Assembly: GCA_001414485.1 (NCBI GenBank)
Contig: LLEY01000052.1
Span: 334,365-398,364 of the forward strand
Direction: 5' to 3'
Length of the DNA: 64,000 nt
Source: Calycina herbarum
Taxonomy: Eukaryota; Ascomycota; Leotiomycetes; Helotiales; Pezizellaceae
Position numbers and translations under genes: made by a program. How positions within the stretch are numbered: the stretch's first letter is position 1; each line of letters begins with the position of its first letter. The notes beneath the pieces are model-generated. The model ran no database searches. It was given only the letters and a program-made list of their open reading frames with translations, and was not told the DNA's origin. This document shows, one piece after another, positions 36,270-47,959 of the stretch.

Positions 36270-36312
36270 GTGGGCGACCCGCTTGTGTGGGCGACTCGCT
36301 TGTGAAACACGT
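36270..36312 (-). repeat. right TIR of the Fot1/pogo-like element
   Basis: Inverted copy of 22566-22608, with CCCGC in place of CTCGC in its inner unit; followed by the TA target duplicate. Confidence 0.92.
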
Positions 36313-36314
36313 TA

Positions 36315-36884
36315 GTCTATATAGGTGAAAGGTAGAGAAAGATACCAGAGAGGCTGAGGATAAGATAAAATACATAGGGTGATTGTCTAATCGTTGGCTC
36401 CACCCCCCACTAGTCCACCACCACCAACTCACCCTCTAGAGGGTTGGTCTTTTTAATTAGTCGTACTTTTTAATTCCAGCAAGATTTAATTTCCTGTATT
36501 TCCATGTGTTGAAATGCTTGCTAAATTTTCCTTGAAAAGGCTACATTAAACTCAAGTCCTTTTAACATTGAACAAGAGGAGATGGGTTCTTTGTAGACGA
36601 TGAGGAATCTGCAAGGTTCACAACATCGAAGTCTCCATCTCTGGTCGCTTGAGAATATTATCCCCTCTCTATTCTGTGGACATATAAATAGTAAGTTGCT
36701 TGTTAGTCACTTAGAAAAAGATGTGCTGAAAAAATGTAAAGTTCCTGACCACGAATACCAATTGTAAGAAAGTCCTAGTGGTTGGCAGCCTCAAATACCA
36801 TCACTTTGCAAGAAAACAAAGGAATATATTCCATCGAGTCCTTCAAGTCAGTAAAATATTATTATGATTCTCCTCCTGTTTTTA
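36315..36884. other. unique spacer between the two nested transposon clusters
   Basis: No gene is recognised. CpA and TpG content is normal compared with the flanking elements, so the C/G-poor pattern stops sharply at the element ends. A C-rich CCACCACCACCAACTCACC-like stretch lies near 36400-36430. Confidence 0.45.
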
Positions 36885-36925
36885 TTTCAAACCATCTTGA
36901 TTGATTGATTGATTTATTCATACTC

Positions 36926-37025
36926 GGTTCCAGCCGCCCGCCGTAGGGCGGCTATGCCGGAGTGGTCCAGCTTCGGCGCAGCTGCCGAAGTACGCTTACC
37001 GTATTTGGCAAGCGTACTTCACTTC
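36926..37025. other. structured LINE 3' UTR with three adjacent hairpins
   Basis: Perfect stems: AGCCGCCC/GGGCGGCT (36932-36939 with 36946-36953), CTTCGGC/GCCGAAG (36971-36977 with 36984-36990) and GAAGTACGCTT/AAGCGTACTTC (36987-36997 with 37010-37020). The second and third share four bases and are mutually exclusive in part. They lie within 120 bp of the element's 3' end and have stayed GC-rich in a RIPed element. Confidence 0.75.
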
Positions 37026-38990
37026 ATCACTATACAGTGACCAGCAGCCTCCTCCACTAGACGGTCTAGCTTCTATCTACAACTATATACATAGTATAAA
37101 AGAAGTGCTTTGCTTGTTCTTTTTAGAGTATATCAGGTTCCTTGGCTGCCGCTTCTGCTAGCTATCTCATGTCCTTATACCTTTAGTCTCCCTCTAGCGT
37201 TCTGCTTCGTCTTTCTATACTGTACTACAACTCCTAAATTACCTAAGGAGTTGCGTCTGTTCTATAAATCTTATTACCTTTATAGCTGTTTTTAACTCGT
37301 TTAAGATTACCTTTAGGTCTAACCACCTCCTCCCTCTAAATTCCCTTAGTTATAGGTCTTTGAATTTTCGACATCTTAATATAATATATCCTATAGTTTA
37401 TTATCCCTCTCTGTATTTATATCCTAGATCGTTATACCTAGGTACATTTTTCTTCTAGAGGAAATCTTTTAATCCGATCTTTTCTATACGTATCTAGATT
37501 AGTAGAGAGCTTTGCTACTTCTTTAGTCTCCGGTGGAGACGTAGGATCTTGTGTATTAGCTTCTAAGTATATTTATATATGGTTCTCTCTCTTGGTTCTA
37601 GATCCTACTTATATGTCTACTTAGCTCTTGTCTGCCTTATAATCCACGTCTTTAGAGTTGCTTATAGGTAGTAAGTCTTAGGTTAAGCGACGTTTGGGTT
37701 TCTCTAATTCCCCTCTAGTTGTGATTTTGCTATAATCTTAGCTGCCTTGTCTACTACTTTATTTCCCTAGATGTCTATATAGGCTAGTATCTATCTTATC
37801 TCAACCTAGGTTTTATAGTCCTTCTATAGCTTATCTATTAGGGATACTGTCTCTATAGCTATATATACACCAGATCTACTGGCTAGGTGTTGAAATATCC
37901 TAATAGCTGCTTAATTATCTATAAAGATAACTACTTTATTTCTTTTGTTCCTACTCTCTTAGTCTTAGACTACGATCTATAGAGCTAGCTTAATTCCTTG
38001 AAGTTCTACGGCGTATACCGTTGACGTTTCGCTATTTCCTATATACGCTATCCTTATATATCTGGTTAGAGGCGATATTATAACAGCCTCTATATAATTA
38101 TCTATGCCGCTTCTATTAGTATAGATAAAGATACTATTTAAGAGGTGCTTTAAGAAGTTCTTATATTATGTCTTTACTATTTCTACGTCTAGTATAATAG
38201 ATATGCTTAGTCCTTGCTACTACGGTGGTATAATATATAGTAGGATTGTCTCTTACTCTATAATTGATATGCCTCGACGTAGGTATAGGCGTCTATAAAT
38301 GTGCCTTAGTAGACTTATATATAGTCCCTGGCTCTCTTAATTTAAATTTAAATTATTAGAACGTAACCCTTCTAGGGCTAGTATCTTATCTATAGCGAGG
38401 ATTCTTCTAATTATCTTAGTACTAGTCTTCTAGATCTGCTATTCTATAGAGAGGAGATAGAGCTCTACGTCGAGGGCTAGACCTAATGTTGCTTTATACG
38501 CCCCTTCTATAGTTTTAGCCGCTTTTACTTAAAGTCTTTTAAGAGAGTTGATTATTTCTATAGTATAACCTTCTCCGCGTTCCTACGCGACTAACTATAT
38601 AGAACAGCTGTATATTATCTACGAGATAACTACTGTCTAATAGATCCTTCTAAGTTCGGTAATTCCTATTCTCTATATAGAGCCGGCTAGACTAGCTAGC
38701 GTACCGATAGAATTCGATACTTTTATTCTAATATCTTAGATATATTATCTCTAGTTTAATACTATGTCGAGTATAATACCTAGGTATCTATAACTTAGTT
38801 AAGAGTAGACTTCTATCTAGTCTACTTATATTTTACAGTCTATATCTATATTTAGTGCTTGCTGTTTTCTTATATAGTAAGTAAGTTGGAATTTGCTTAA
38901 GGCGAATACTAATATATATCTCTTTACCTATATTATAGCCTGTTCTATTGTCCTTTCTAGGCTTTTATATATCTCTTCTATTAAGCTTCC

Positions 38991-39454
38991 TGTCACGAAT
39001 CACGGTATACGTGGTAAGTAGTCCAGACGGCGTTCTAACAGGACAAGGCATAATATCTGGGAAAGGAAAGTAACACAGGAGGAAATCAGTAATGCGGAAG
39101 GACATTAGGGATTTTAGGATCTTACTGTTGTAGTAATGTTAGAAGTCACGTATAGTCATGTAACATAATCGCCTATATCGCTCTAGTCGCCTTAATCGCA
39201 AGCGACGCGAGCAACACGAGCAATATAAGCAACGCACTTTAGAAACGAAGGTTCTATATAAGACTGGTACGTCTGCTATTAGATAGGAGCTTCGTGCTTA
39301 ACTTTAGTTATTAATCTTATTATCTTATTTAATATCTTTAATATAAGTAACGAGTTCACTTCTAAGTAAACAACCTAGCGCATTTATACTTCTTACTATA
39401 TACTAACCTTCGAGACTTAGTTACCTTTATTTAGTTCGTTTGAGTTTCGTTATA
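38991..39454 (+). repeat. 5' LTR of gypsy element 2
   Basis: 464 bp; contains CpG-rich GCGACG-type direct repeats near 39205-39235. Confidence 0.94.
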
Positions 39455-39488
39455 CTTTAAGTACTTGCTTAGAAGTAAGATCGCTACC

Positions 39489-42400
39489 ATGTCGGCAACC
39501 TCTTCCACTCTAAGAACTGCCCTACTAAAGCCAGCTGCAGACCCCCCAGTTACACCAGTTACACCAGTTACTACTCTTCGAGAAGAAGTGAAACTTCCTC
39601 TTCCGAAGCTGTTCGATGGCTCACCCGAGAGGCTAGCTGAATTCTTAATAAAGGCTTCCCTCTACTTAAGTTTTTATCATACCTAGTTTCTAAGTAAAAC
39701 TAACTAGGTTATATAGTTATCTACCCATCTTAAAAGGGTAGCTTATAACTGGTTAGAACCGTACCTAGAGGATTACTAGATAAACAAAACAGTAGATAGA
39801 AAAGTCTCTCTTTAGATGTTTAAGAAAACGAGGGATTTATTTAAGAATATTCAAGGATTTAGGGAGGGAATTAACTAGGCTTTTAAGGATGTTAATAAGA
39901 AGAAAAAGGCAGTTAGAGCTTTATATATACTTAAGTAGAAGGGGTTAGCTGCTAAGTACACCTTATAATTTCAATAGTACTCTATATAAATAGGATAGAA
40001 CGATAAAGTATTATATAAACAATTCTATCATAGACTTAAGGACAACGTAAAAGATAAAATCGTATAAGAGGATTTTCTAGATATATTAAATAAATTAATA
40101 AATAACATAATTAGGATTAATAACCGTATCTATAAAAGAAATCTAGAAAAGAAAGGAAGTTATAGTCATCGACATAGAAAGAGTAGACGAAAAGATTATA
40201 GAGATCTTATAGAAATCGACGCTACTTAGAAATCATAAGTTCTAAGAAAGGAATCTAAGAAAGAAAACTCCTAGAGAGGAGGATTATCCTAGAAAGAGCG
40301 AAATCGTCGACATAAGTAGAACTTATATTATAACTATAGTCTTCTTAACTATAGAGCAAATAAGTATAGTAAGAAGAAAGACTCTAAAGAGAAACAAGCT
40401 AACGCTACTATCTAAAAAGAAGTAGCTTTACTAGAAAAAATCGAACTTATAGACAAAGAACTCGAGGTCAGAGGTTATAGCACGTAAATTAAAATAGACG
40501 CTACAAACATAACAGCAGACACTATATACTTATAGCTAAACGAAGGAATTAAGTTATAAGTTAGTAAGGTATAAGATACTAATAATAATAGGGATCTATT
40601 ACTTAAAGAATATTATAATACACAGTTAGAAATAGATTATAAATTACCCCTTTAGGTAAAATATAAATCACTACTATTAATAAGTTTATTAGAGTTGTCG
40701 GAATCGATATCCGACTCGTTAGAAGTAGACCTAGGAATATATAAGCCTAAATAAGGCGAGACATAGGCATTTATTAGAACTTTTAAAAGAGAGAATAGAT
40801 AAATATATATAGAAAACCAAAAACCTAATTTCTAGAGCCTACATTCTACTTAAGGAATTAACCCTACTATTTTAACTACTTATAAAATAGTTTAGAATAA
40901 ATAGGATAGAATAACTTTAGTAAGCCTTATTACTAGAAAGGAAACTATTAAATTTAAAGAACCTAGACCAGAATAAGCAGTATCTAGTAAACTATCTAGT
41001 ACACCTAGGATAAGAGATATTTAAATAGTCGTAGATTTATAAGAAGAAACTAGCAAATAGTAATAGCAGAGTTCTAACGACTTTATAGGACGTCCTAAAA
41101 CCAGTTTTTTAGGTATACTACCTAATAATAAGGAAGCTATACTAGAAATAGGAAGCTAGTATACTATAGTTGCTTTAGTTAGAAAAGTTAGAGTAATATT
41201 TTAAGAATTACAAAGTAGGAAGTTATTTAGTATAATCTTCTAGGAGATAAACGAATACAATATAGACTAAGAAACAGAGTTAGTATAGAAAGAGCTCTAC
41301 TAACTAATAATTAGAGAATTAAACACTACCTCTAGAGAAAATCAACTTATAGTAATAGCGAAGATAAGAAGAAAGGAACTCTAAGTCTTAATTAATTTAA
41401 GAGTAACAAGCAATTTTCTTTCCCTAACAGCTTAGAAGAAGCTAAACGTCTTAATTAAAAGTATAAAGCTATACTACCTAGGAGTAGTTAATAGAACAGA
41501 CGTTATATACTAGGATAGAATTATCGATTAGTAAACTATTCTAATAAGTATTACTATTAAAGGATACTACTTAGACATATAATTCAATATTATTAAAATA
41601 GGAAGTAAGAAAGCGATACTAGGTATACTATAGATTAGAGAACATAATCCAGATATTAATTAAAAGGCTCGAATAATAACCTTTAGTTAATATAATTATA
41701 TAGGTTTGTAATTATAACTACAAGGCTAGAACAAGGTTAGTACTACCTCTTCTAAGATACTAGAATACCTAGCCCAGGGTCCTCCACAGGTTAGTAGGAC
41801 AGCTGATAACGAAATACCTATATAGTACAGAGAATTTAAGGCTTTGTTCAAGAACCTAAAAGACTTATAAACTTTGCTAGAACATTGCTTATAAGATTAT
41901 AAGATTAAATTAAAAGAGGGTTATTACCTCTTAAAGTAGAAGCTTCGGTTATATAACTAGAAAAGCCTATAAAGGATAGAAAGTTATATAAAGGAAGGTA
42001 TTAAGAAGAAACATATTAGGAAATCTAAGTTACTAATTACCTTAAATATACTTATCGTTAAAAAGAAAGACAATCTAGACAGAAGAGTATATATTAATTA
42101 CCAAGAAGTAAATCATACTATAATTAAGAACGCTTATCTACTACCACCTAGCTAATACTTATAGGATAAGTTAGGCAAGGTAGTACGATTTATGAAATTA
42201 GATTAACAAAACGCTTATAGACTTATACAAATAAAAGTCGAGGATAAATAGAAGATAGTATTTACTTTACTATTAGGCCTTTATAAATATATAGTTATAC
42301 CTTTTAGACTTTATAATATACTAGCTATATATTAGAGATAAAATAATAATATTTTAAGAGATCTTCTAGAAGTAATAGTAATTTATTACCTAGATAATAT

Positions 42401-44700
42401 CCTAATCTTCTTAAAAAAAGAAGAGGAATACAAAAGACATGTTAAAGAAGTCTTATAATAACTTATAAAAGTCAACTCTTAGTTGAAACTCTCGAAATAC
42501 GAGTTTAAAGTAACTTAGACTCTTTTCTTAGGATAGATATTTAGCCTAAGGAAAATGAAGATAGATCTAGCAAAGATCTAAGACATCTTAAACTAGAAGT
42601 TACTAGAAAATGTAAAAGATATACAGTCCTTTCTTAAATTTATAAACTTTTACTATCCGTTTATTCAAGACTACGTAAAGATTACTAAACCAATGTTAAG
42701 ACTAGTTAAGAAAGCTATTAAGTTTATATAGAATAAATAGGTAAAAGACGCTTTTTAGAAAATCAAAGCAAAGTTTATAGAAAAACCTATTCTACACGAT
42801 TTTAATATAGAAAAGCCTAGTACGATTAAAATAGACACCTCAGACACAGTAGTAGGAGCAGTTTACCTATAGCTAAATAATAAAGGAAAACTTATACCTA
42901 TTATATATTATTCTAAGACATTTAACCTAGTATAATAAAACTATAGTATTTTTAATAAAGAATTACTTACTATAGTATTAGCTTTAGAACATTAGAGAAT
43001 TTATTTATAGCTAGTAAAACACCTAGTTATAGTTTTATCCGACTACAAGAACCTTAGGATATTTACAACTACTAAGAAACTTATAACAAGACGATTAGCT
43101 AAATAGTTAGAGATATTAGAAGGATTTAACATTATTATTTAACATATAAAAGGAACGTTAAATACTTAAGCTAATACTCTTAGTTAAAAACCTAGATATA
43201 AGAGAGATAAAGAATATAAAAAGATTACAATCTTAAAAACTCTTAAGAATAGAGACTTAGTACCTACTATATATAAAATAGTAGTAATAAACAACATCTA
43301 GATAGATAAAATTCAAAATATATACAAAGGTTATAACTAGTATATAAAAAGGAAACTATAGGTTCCTAGTTCGTATATAAAAGAATTTATATAGGAATAC
43401 TATACTATACCTGCTTATAGTTACTAAGGAATTCATAAAACCCTCTAGAGGATAAAATAATACTACTATGTTAATCGGTTATCCACGATAGTTAAGGAAG
43501 TAATAGTAGAATATAATACCTATACTAGGAATAAGGCTTCCTACTATACTCTTTATAGACAGATAAACACTACTCTAATATCATAGATACCTTAGAAATC
43601 GATATCTATAGATTTTATTATTAAACTACTAAAATCTAAAGACTTAATAATAAGAGTTAAATATAATATAATCCTAGTTATTATAGAACGACTTATAAAG
43701 TATATAATTCTTATAGTATATATAGAGTTAAGTATAGCTAAGGAATTAGTATTTATATTCTTTAGAGAAGTAGTCTTAAGATATAGACTACTTAAAGAAA
43801 TACTCTTAGATAGAGATAAACTCTTTACTTTTAAATTTTAGATCGCTCTTATAGAATAATTAGGTACGAAAAGAAAGCTTTTAATAGCTTTCTACTCTTA
43901 AATAAATAGAGGAAATAAACAAATAAATTAAGTAGTTAAAACATACTTTCGTTGTTATATAAACTACTAGCAAGATAACTAGGTAGAATTATTACCCTTA
44001 GTATAGTTTACCTATAACAGTTTAGTAACGGAAACAATACTTATTATACTATTCTATACTAATTTTAGGTATAAATTATCAACGTATCAAGAACCGCTAT
44101 CTACGACTATTAATAACCAGCTTACTCGTATTTACGTCTCGAAAATTAAAAGGCTATATAAGGAACTTGTAAAAGATTTACAATTCATAGTCGAAAGAAA
44201 TACATACTACTATAACAAACGACGTAGTTAGGAGCTAACACTAAAAGAGGGGGATAAAGTCTACTTAGTATAAAAGAATATTAACATAAAAAGACTAAGT
44301 AATAAACTAGATTATAAAAAACTTAGACTATTTAAAATCAAACGTGTTAAAGGACCTTTGAATTATAAATTAGCACTACTAAGGATAATAAACATCTATC
44401 TAGTATTCTATATATCCTTACTCGAACCAGCATTACCGGGAGCACTACCAGCCCTACTTACAGAGATTTAACTAGTAAACCTAGACGCCGAATATAAAGT
44501 CGAAAAGATTCTTAACTATAAGATTATTAGAGGCAAGATTAAGTATTTAATTAAATAGTTAGATTACCTATACTTAGAAAACACTTAGGAATCAAAAAGC
44601 AATCTTAACTATTACCTAGAGGAACTTTAGGAGTTCTACTACTAAAACCTAGGGTTACCTATATCTTATGGTTAGAAGGGAAAGCCTCGAGGAAAGCTGA
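39489..44700 (+). pseudogene. gypsy element 2 Gag-Pol, RIP-degraded
   Basis: An ATG at 39489 opens Gag (MSATSSTLRTALLKPAADPP; then LPKLFDGSPERLAEFL, typical of the fungal gypsy capsid start), which meets its first stop at 39684-39686. The same frame can be followed onward. A degraded knuckle lies near 40330, RT at 42120-42420 with YYLDNILIF near 42385 in place of the DD pair, RNase H near 42820-43170 (KIDTSDTVVGAV, HIKGTLN), integrase near 43390-44060, and a chromodomain-like end near 44490-44640 (EYKVEKILNYKIIRGKIKYL). Internal stops are overwhelmingly TAG/TAA. Ends approximate. Confidence 0.85.
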
Positions 44701-44757
44701 ATCAAGGGTCAGCTTGGTAATAAAAGCGGGGTCGCTAGAAGAAGAGGGGGCTGTTAG

Positions 44758-45480
44758 CTAGGTAACCTCTAATTCCTTCTCTTCTTTCTCTTTCTCTACT
44801 CTTTCTTTCTTATTAGCTTTATTAAGTTCTTATAGGTTAGTAAGACTACGACGGAGTATCTCTTGCTCCTGCTTTACAAGGAAGCGTTATTATTTTCGTA
44901 GGTAGAGGATCTTCTATATAGCTTCTTCCTAAATCTTATAAGCTGTCTCTTCCTCCTGTTATAACCTCCGCTTCTAGGCATTAATAGATTCCTACTCGAA
45001 AATTAAGGGTATTCGATTTTGTAACTCGATATCGTAAGATTTGCCCTTCCTAGTGTACTTAGAATACTTAGAGCTACTAGGAACGCTAATACATCGACGG
45101 CTGGTTTTCGCATTTATATAACAAGTATAAGGAATCATTTCGCGTCTTAAACGTTCGATTCGAAGGGCGTTAAGGGTTCTATATTATTTAAGCTTGTCTT
45201 TCGAGAGAGGTGTTAACGATATAATAGGAACTAGGGAGGCTGCTAGCCTCTTAACAATATTTCTTAGGCTATACTTAAGCGTAGGGACACGCTAGTCTAA
45301 GAAGGGGATAGTGTTACGAATCACGGTATACGTAGTAAGTAGTCTAGACGGCGTTCTAACAGGATAAGGCATAATATCTAGGAAAGGAAAGTAATATAGG
45401 AGGAAATCAGTAATGTAGAAGGACATTAGGGATTTTAGGATCTTACTATTATAGTAATGTTGGAAGTTACGTGTAGTCAT
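44758..45480 (-). pseudogene. antisense reading frame of gypsy element 2: putative zinc-cluster plus coiled-coil protein, RIPed
   Basis: On the strand opposite to Gag-Pol, one frame starts at an ATG within the 3' LTR (45480), runs 62 codons to a TAG at 45292-45294, and continues in the same phase for another 178 codons to 44758. All ten internal stops are TAG or TAA and none is TGA, as expected if Gln (or Trp) codons were hit by RIP. The predicted product has a basic segment, then at about 45040-45140 a cluster of Cys and Tyr (PYTCY..., RRCISV..., SKYSKYTRKGKSYD) spaced like a former C2-C-type zinc cluster, then a long Glu/Lys/Arg/Leu-rich stretch with coiled-coil character (RILRR-type heptads, ending EKEKEEKELE). 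No family is assigned with certainty. The frame could end later, at 44659. Confidence 0.5.
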
Positions 45481-45775
45481 GTGACATGATCGCCTATATC
45501 GCTCTAGTCGCCTTAATCACGAGCGACGTAAGCGACGTAAGCGATATAAGCGACGTACTTTGGAAACGAAGGTTCTATATAAGACTAGCACGTCTGCTAT
45601 TAGATAGGAGCTTCGTACTCAACTTTAGTTATCAATCTTATCATCTTATTTAACATCTTTGATATAAGTAACGAGTTCACTTCTAAGTGAACAACCCGGC
45701 GTATTCATACTTCTTACTATATACCAACCTTCGAGACTTAGTCACCTTTGTTTAGTTCGTTTGAGTTTCGTTACA
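45312..45775 (+). repeat. 3' LTR of gypsy element 2
   Basis: 464 bp partner of 38991-39454; differences seen are transitions. Confidence 0.94.
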
Positions 45776-47959
45776 CTTCCCTACTATAAGATTACGATAT
45801 TATCGATATATCCTATTATAAGGGTATTGTTTTCTTGATTATAGATGTCGATTAGATCGGCATTATAGTATAGGTATAGTATCGGCGAGAGTGGTAATCC
45901 TTAAGGGATGCTCGTTGTTATTTAGTAGGTGTCTGATTTGAATGCGTCAAAGGTTATAGCTGTGTTCTAGTCTGTTAAGAAGCTGGCTATCTATCTGACC
46001 GTTCTCTCGTCTATTCTACGCTTACGTAGGTTGTAAAGCAGCCTCGTATGTGAAACGTTGTTAAAAGCCTCTAAGACGTCGAGTAGGAGAAGGCTTACTA
46101 CCTGTGGCTTAGGTGAATTCCAGGCTATATAAATCTTTTCGATAATAGTATAGACAGCGTGCTCTGTTAATCTCCCCTTCCGTCCTCTTATATAAGTGCT
46201 TAGAAGTAGTTGGTGTACCTCTATTACGTAACTGATTCTCTTTGTAATAATAGCGTCTATAATCTTACCTATTATATTTATTAATATAATTAGTCGATAT
46301 ACCTTAGGTATAGTGTAGTCGTCTTTGCTAGGCTTATAGAGGACAATCGTTATAGACTGCCGGAAATGTATTAGGTAGTATTCTAGGCGAAGACTCTAGT
46401 TAAATATCCTTGTAAGGTATAGGGCTATTTAGGTAGCAGTGATATAAAGGATTCGGTTTATTATACTATCTAGTCCTATAGCTTTCATTAGAGGCGTCGT
46501 AGTGATTGTCTAAAGTACCTCTTTCTCTATAATATCTAGGAATAGAATATAATCTTAGTATATAGTCTCGTTTATATCCTGTAAATCAGGTTCTGGTGGG
46601 GCTGGGAAGAAGGTTATCTTAAGAAGTTGTACTTTTTCTTATGCTTCTTTATACTTAACGTACGTTATAGGATCTTTAAGTATTAGGGTTATTACTGCTA
46701 CTCTTATCTCGCTTCGATTTCTAGTCTACTTTGCTAGTTTCTATATACTCTCTAGGCTTTCTATAGCGCTTTCTATCTACTCTCTAAATCCTTGACGTAG
46801 AGATCTACGTATTACTCTTCTCTTTTGGTTATAGGCTATTCGGTAGGCCTCCTAGCTCTCCTCCGTATATAATCGGCTATTCTAACGTTTTAACCTTCTA
46901 ACTTATGCTTGTATCTCTTTATATTCTATCGTCTAACCAGCTCTCGCTCTTAGGGACCACTTTTTCAGGGGTATAGCGTGATTGATAGCTGATTATATAG
47001 TAGTTATTACTTTATCTATATATCTATCTAACACGGTCCGGGTTTTAGAGGAACGTTGTATAGGTAGCTCTTTTAATAGTCTTTTCTAGAGCTCTTTCTT
47101 GTCGGTATTAGACTAGTCTCGTGTCTCTCTCTATGGTCGGTTTATTATTCTAAGGTCTAGATAAGTTATAATTAGAAGATAGTCGGAGTTGTAATCTATC
47201 CTCTTATCTATTCTATATATAATAACTTTGTCTACGAGATCTTATATACTATAACAGAGGTTAATATAAGTTTATACGTTTTTATTATTATATGTAACTA
47301 TGTTTACTAGTAGGGTGCTACTAAGCTAAAATTTGTCGATAATGTCGATTAGATCGTCGGATTCTAGGTCTCTTTCTCGTATTACTAGTCCGCTCTAGAG
47401 TTTATAATATAGGTTAAAATCTCCTAGAATAACCTATTCTTCGCCTTAGTATATTAATAATACTACTTAAAGTTGTAGTAGGCAGCTAGTCCTATGTTCT
47501 ATTCTCCTTAGGGGATTATATATATTATATATTATAATCTTTGTCGTTTTATCTATAGGTTTATTTATTATAGTAATTTCTAGTATAATTAGGTCTCGGG
47601 TATATTCTATGAATATCTATTTATATAGGCTAATCTTCTTATTAATAAAGAAGCATACTCTTGCTAGCGCTTCTCTACTATCTTTAGAGAAGCATAGTTA
47701 AAAGATGTATAGGATTAGGTTATAAGTAGTTAGAGAAAAAGGGTTCCTCTATAGCTCTTAGAGAGCGAGAATATCGTATTCTTGAATCTTCGGGTCTTAT
47801 AATAGTAAAGCTATTACTATATTCTTCGATTTTATAACGTTATACTATAGTATTTTAAGACTACTTTTGTTATACCTTATAACTCCTCTGTATTAAACTA
47901 GGAGCTAAGTATTAAGTTTATTATAATCGATTCCAGCGCTCGTCTTAAGAGCACGTATA

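Larger units (their letters stand above)
22566..36312 (-). mobile_element. Fot1/pogo-like DNA transposon (Tc1/mariner superfamily), RIPed, split by a copia element and a solo LTR
   Basis: The 43-bp terminal inverted repeats at 22566-22608 and 36270-36312 differ at one base and each contains two copies of a CACAAGCGAGTCGCCCAC unit. Flanking TA at 22564-22565 and 36313-36314 is the target duplication. Removing the nested copia element (22816-34547 plus 5 bp) and the solo LTR (35427-35579 plus 5 bp) leaves about 1.85 kb, the normal size of Fot1-type elements. The transposase lies on the minus strand. Confidence 0.92.
38991..45775 (+). mobile_element. second Ty3/gypsy LTR retrotransposon (chromovirus type), RIPed, nested in the LINE
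   Basis: 464-bp LTRs (38991-39454 and 45312-45775) begin TGTYACGAATC and end GTTAYA. The target duplication CTTCC is at 38986-38990 and 45776-45780. Total 6,785 bp. Gag-Pol is on the plus strand; an extra reading frame on the minus strand lies between Pol and the 3' LTR. Confidence 0.94.
37100..47900 (-). pseudogene. LINE ORF2: endonuclease, reverse transcriptase, RNase H; RIP-degraded and interrupted
   Basis: On the minus strand an AP-endonuclease-like start (ILQYNV, DPKIQEYDILALQE) lies near 47760-47880. RT blocks are at 45780-46600 (MKAIGLDSI, RKGRLTEHAV, IPQGLPLSPILYLYYNADL). The catalytic pair reads YIDN near 45800, where YADD or FVDD is expected, consistent with RIP. Gypsy element 2 is inserted just after this motif. 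The rest of RT follows below 38985. An RNase H with YTNRSGIDN and STVYAVELQGIKLAL is near 37990-38130; its first catalytic Asp appears as Asn. Ends approximate. Confidence 0.8.
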
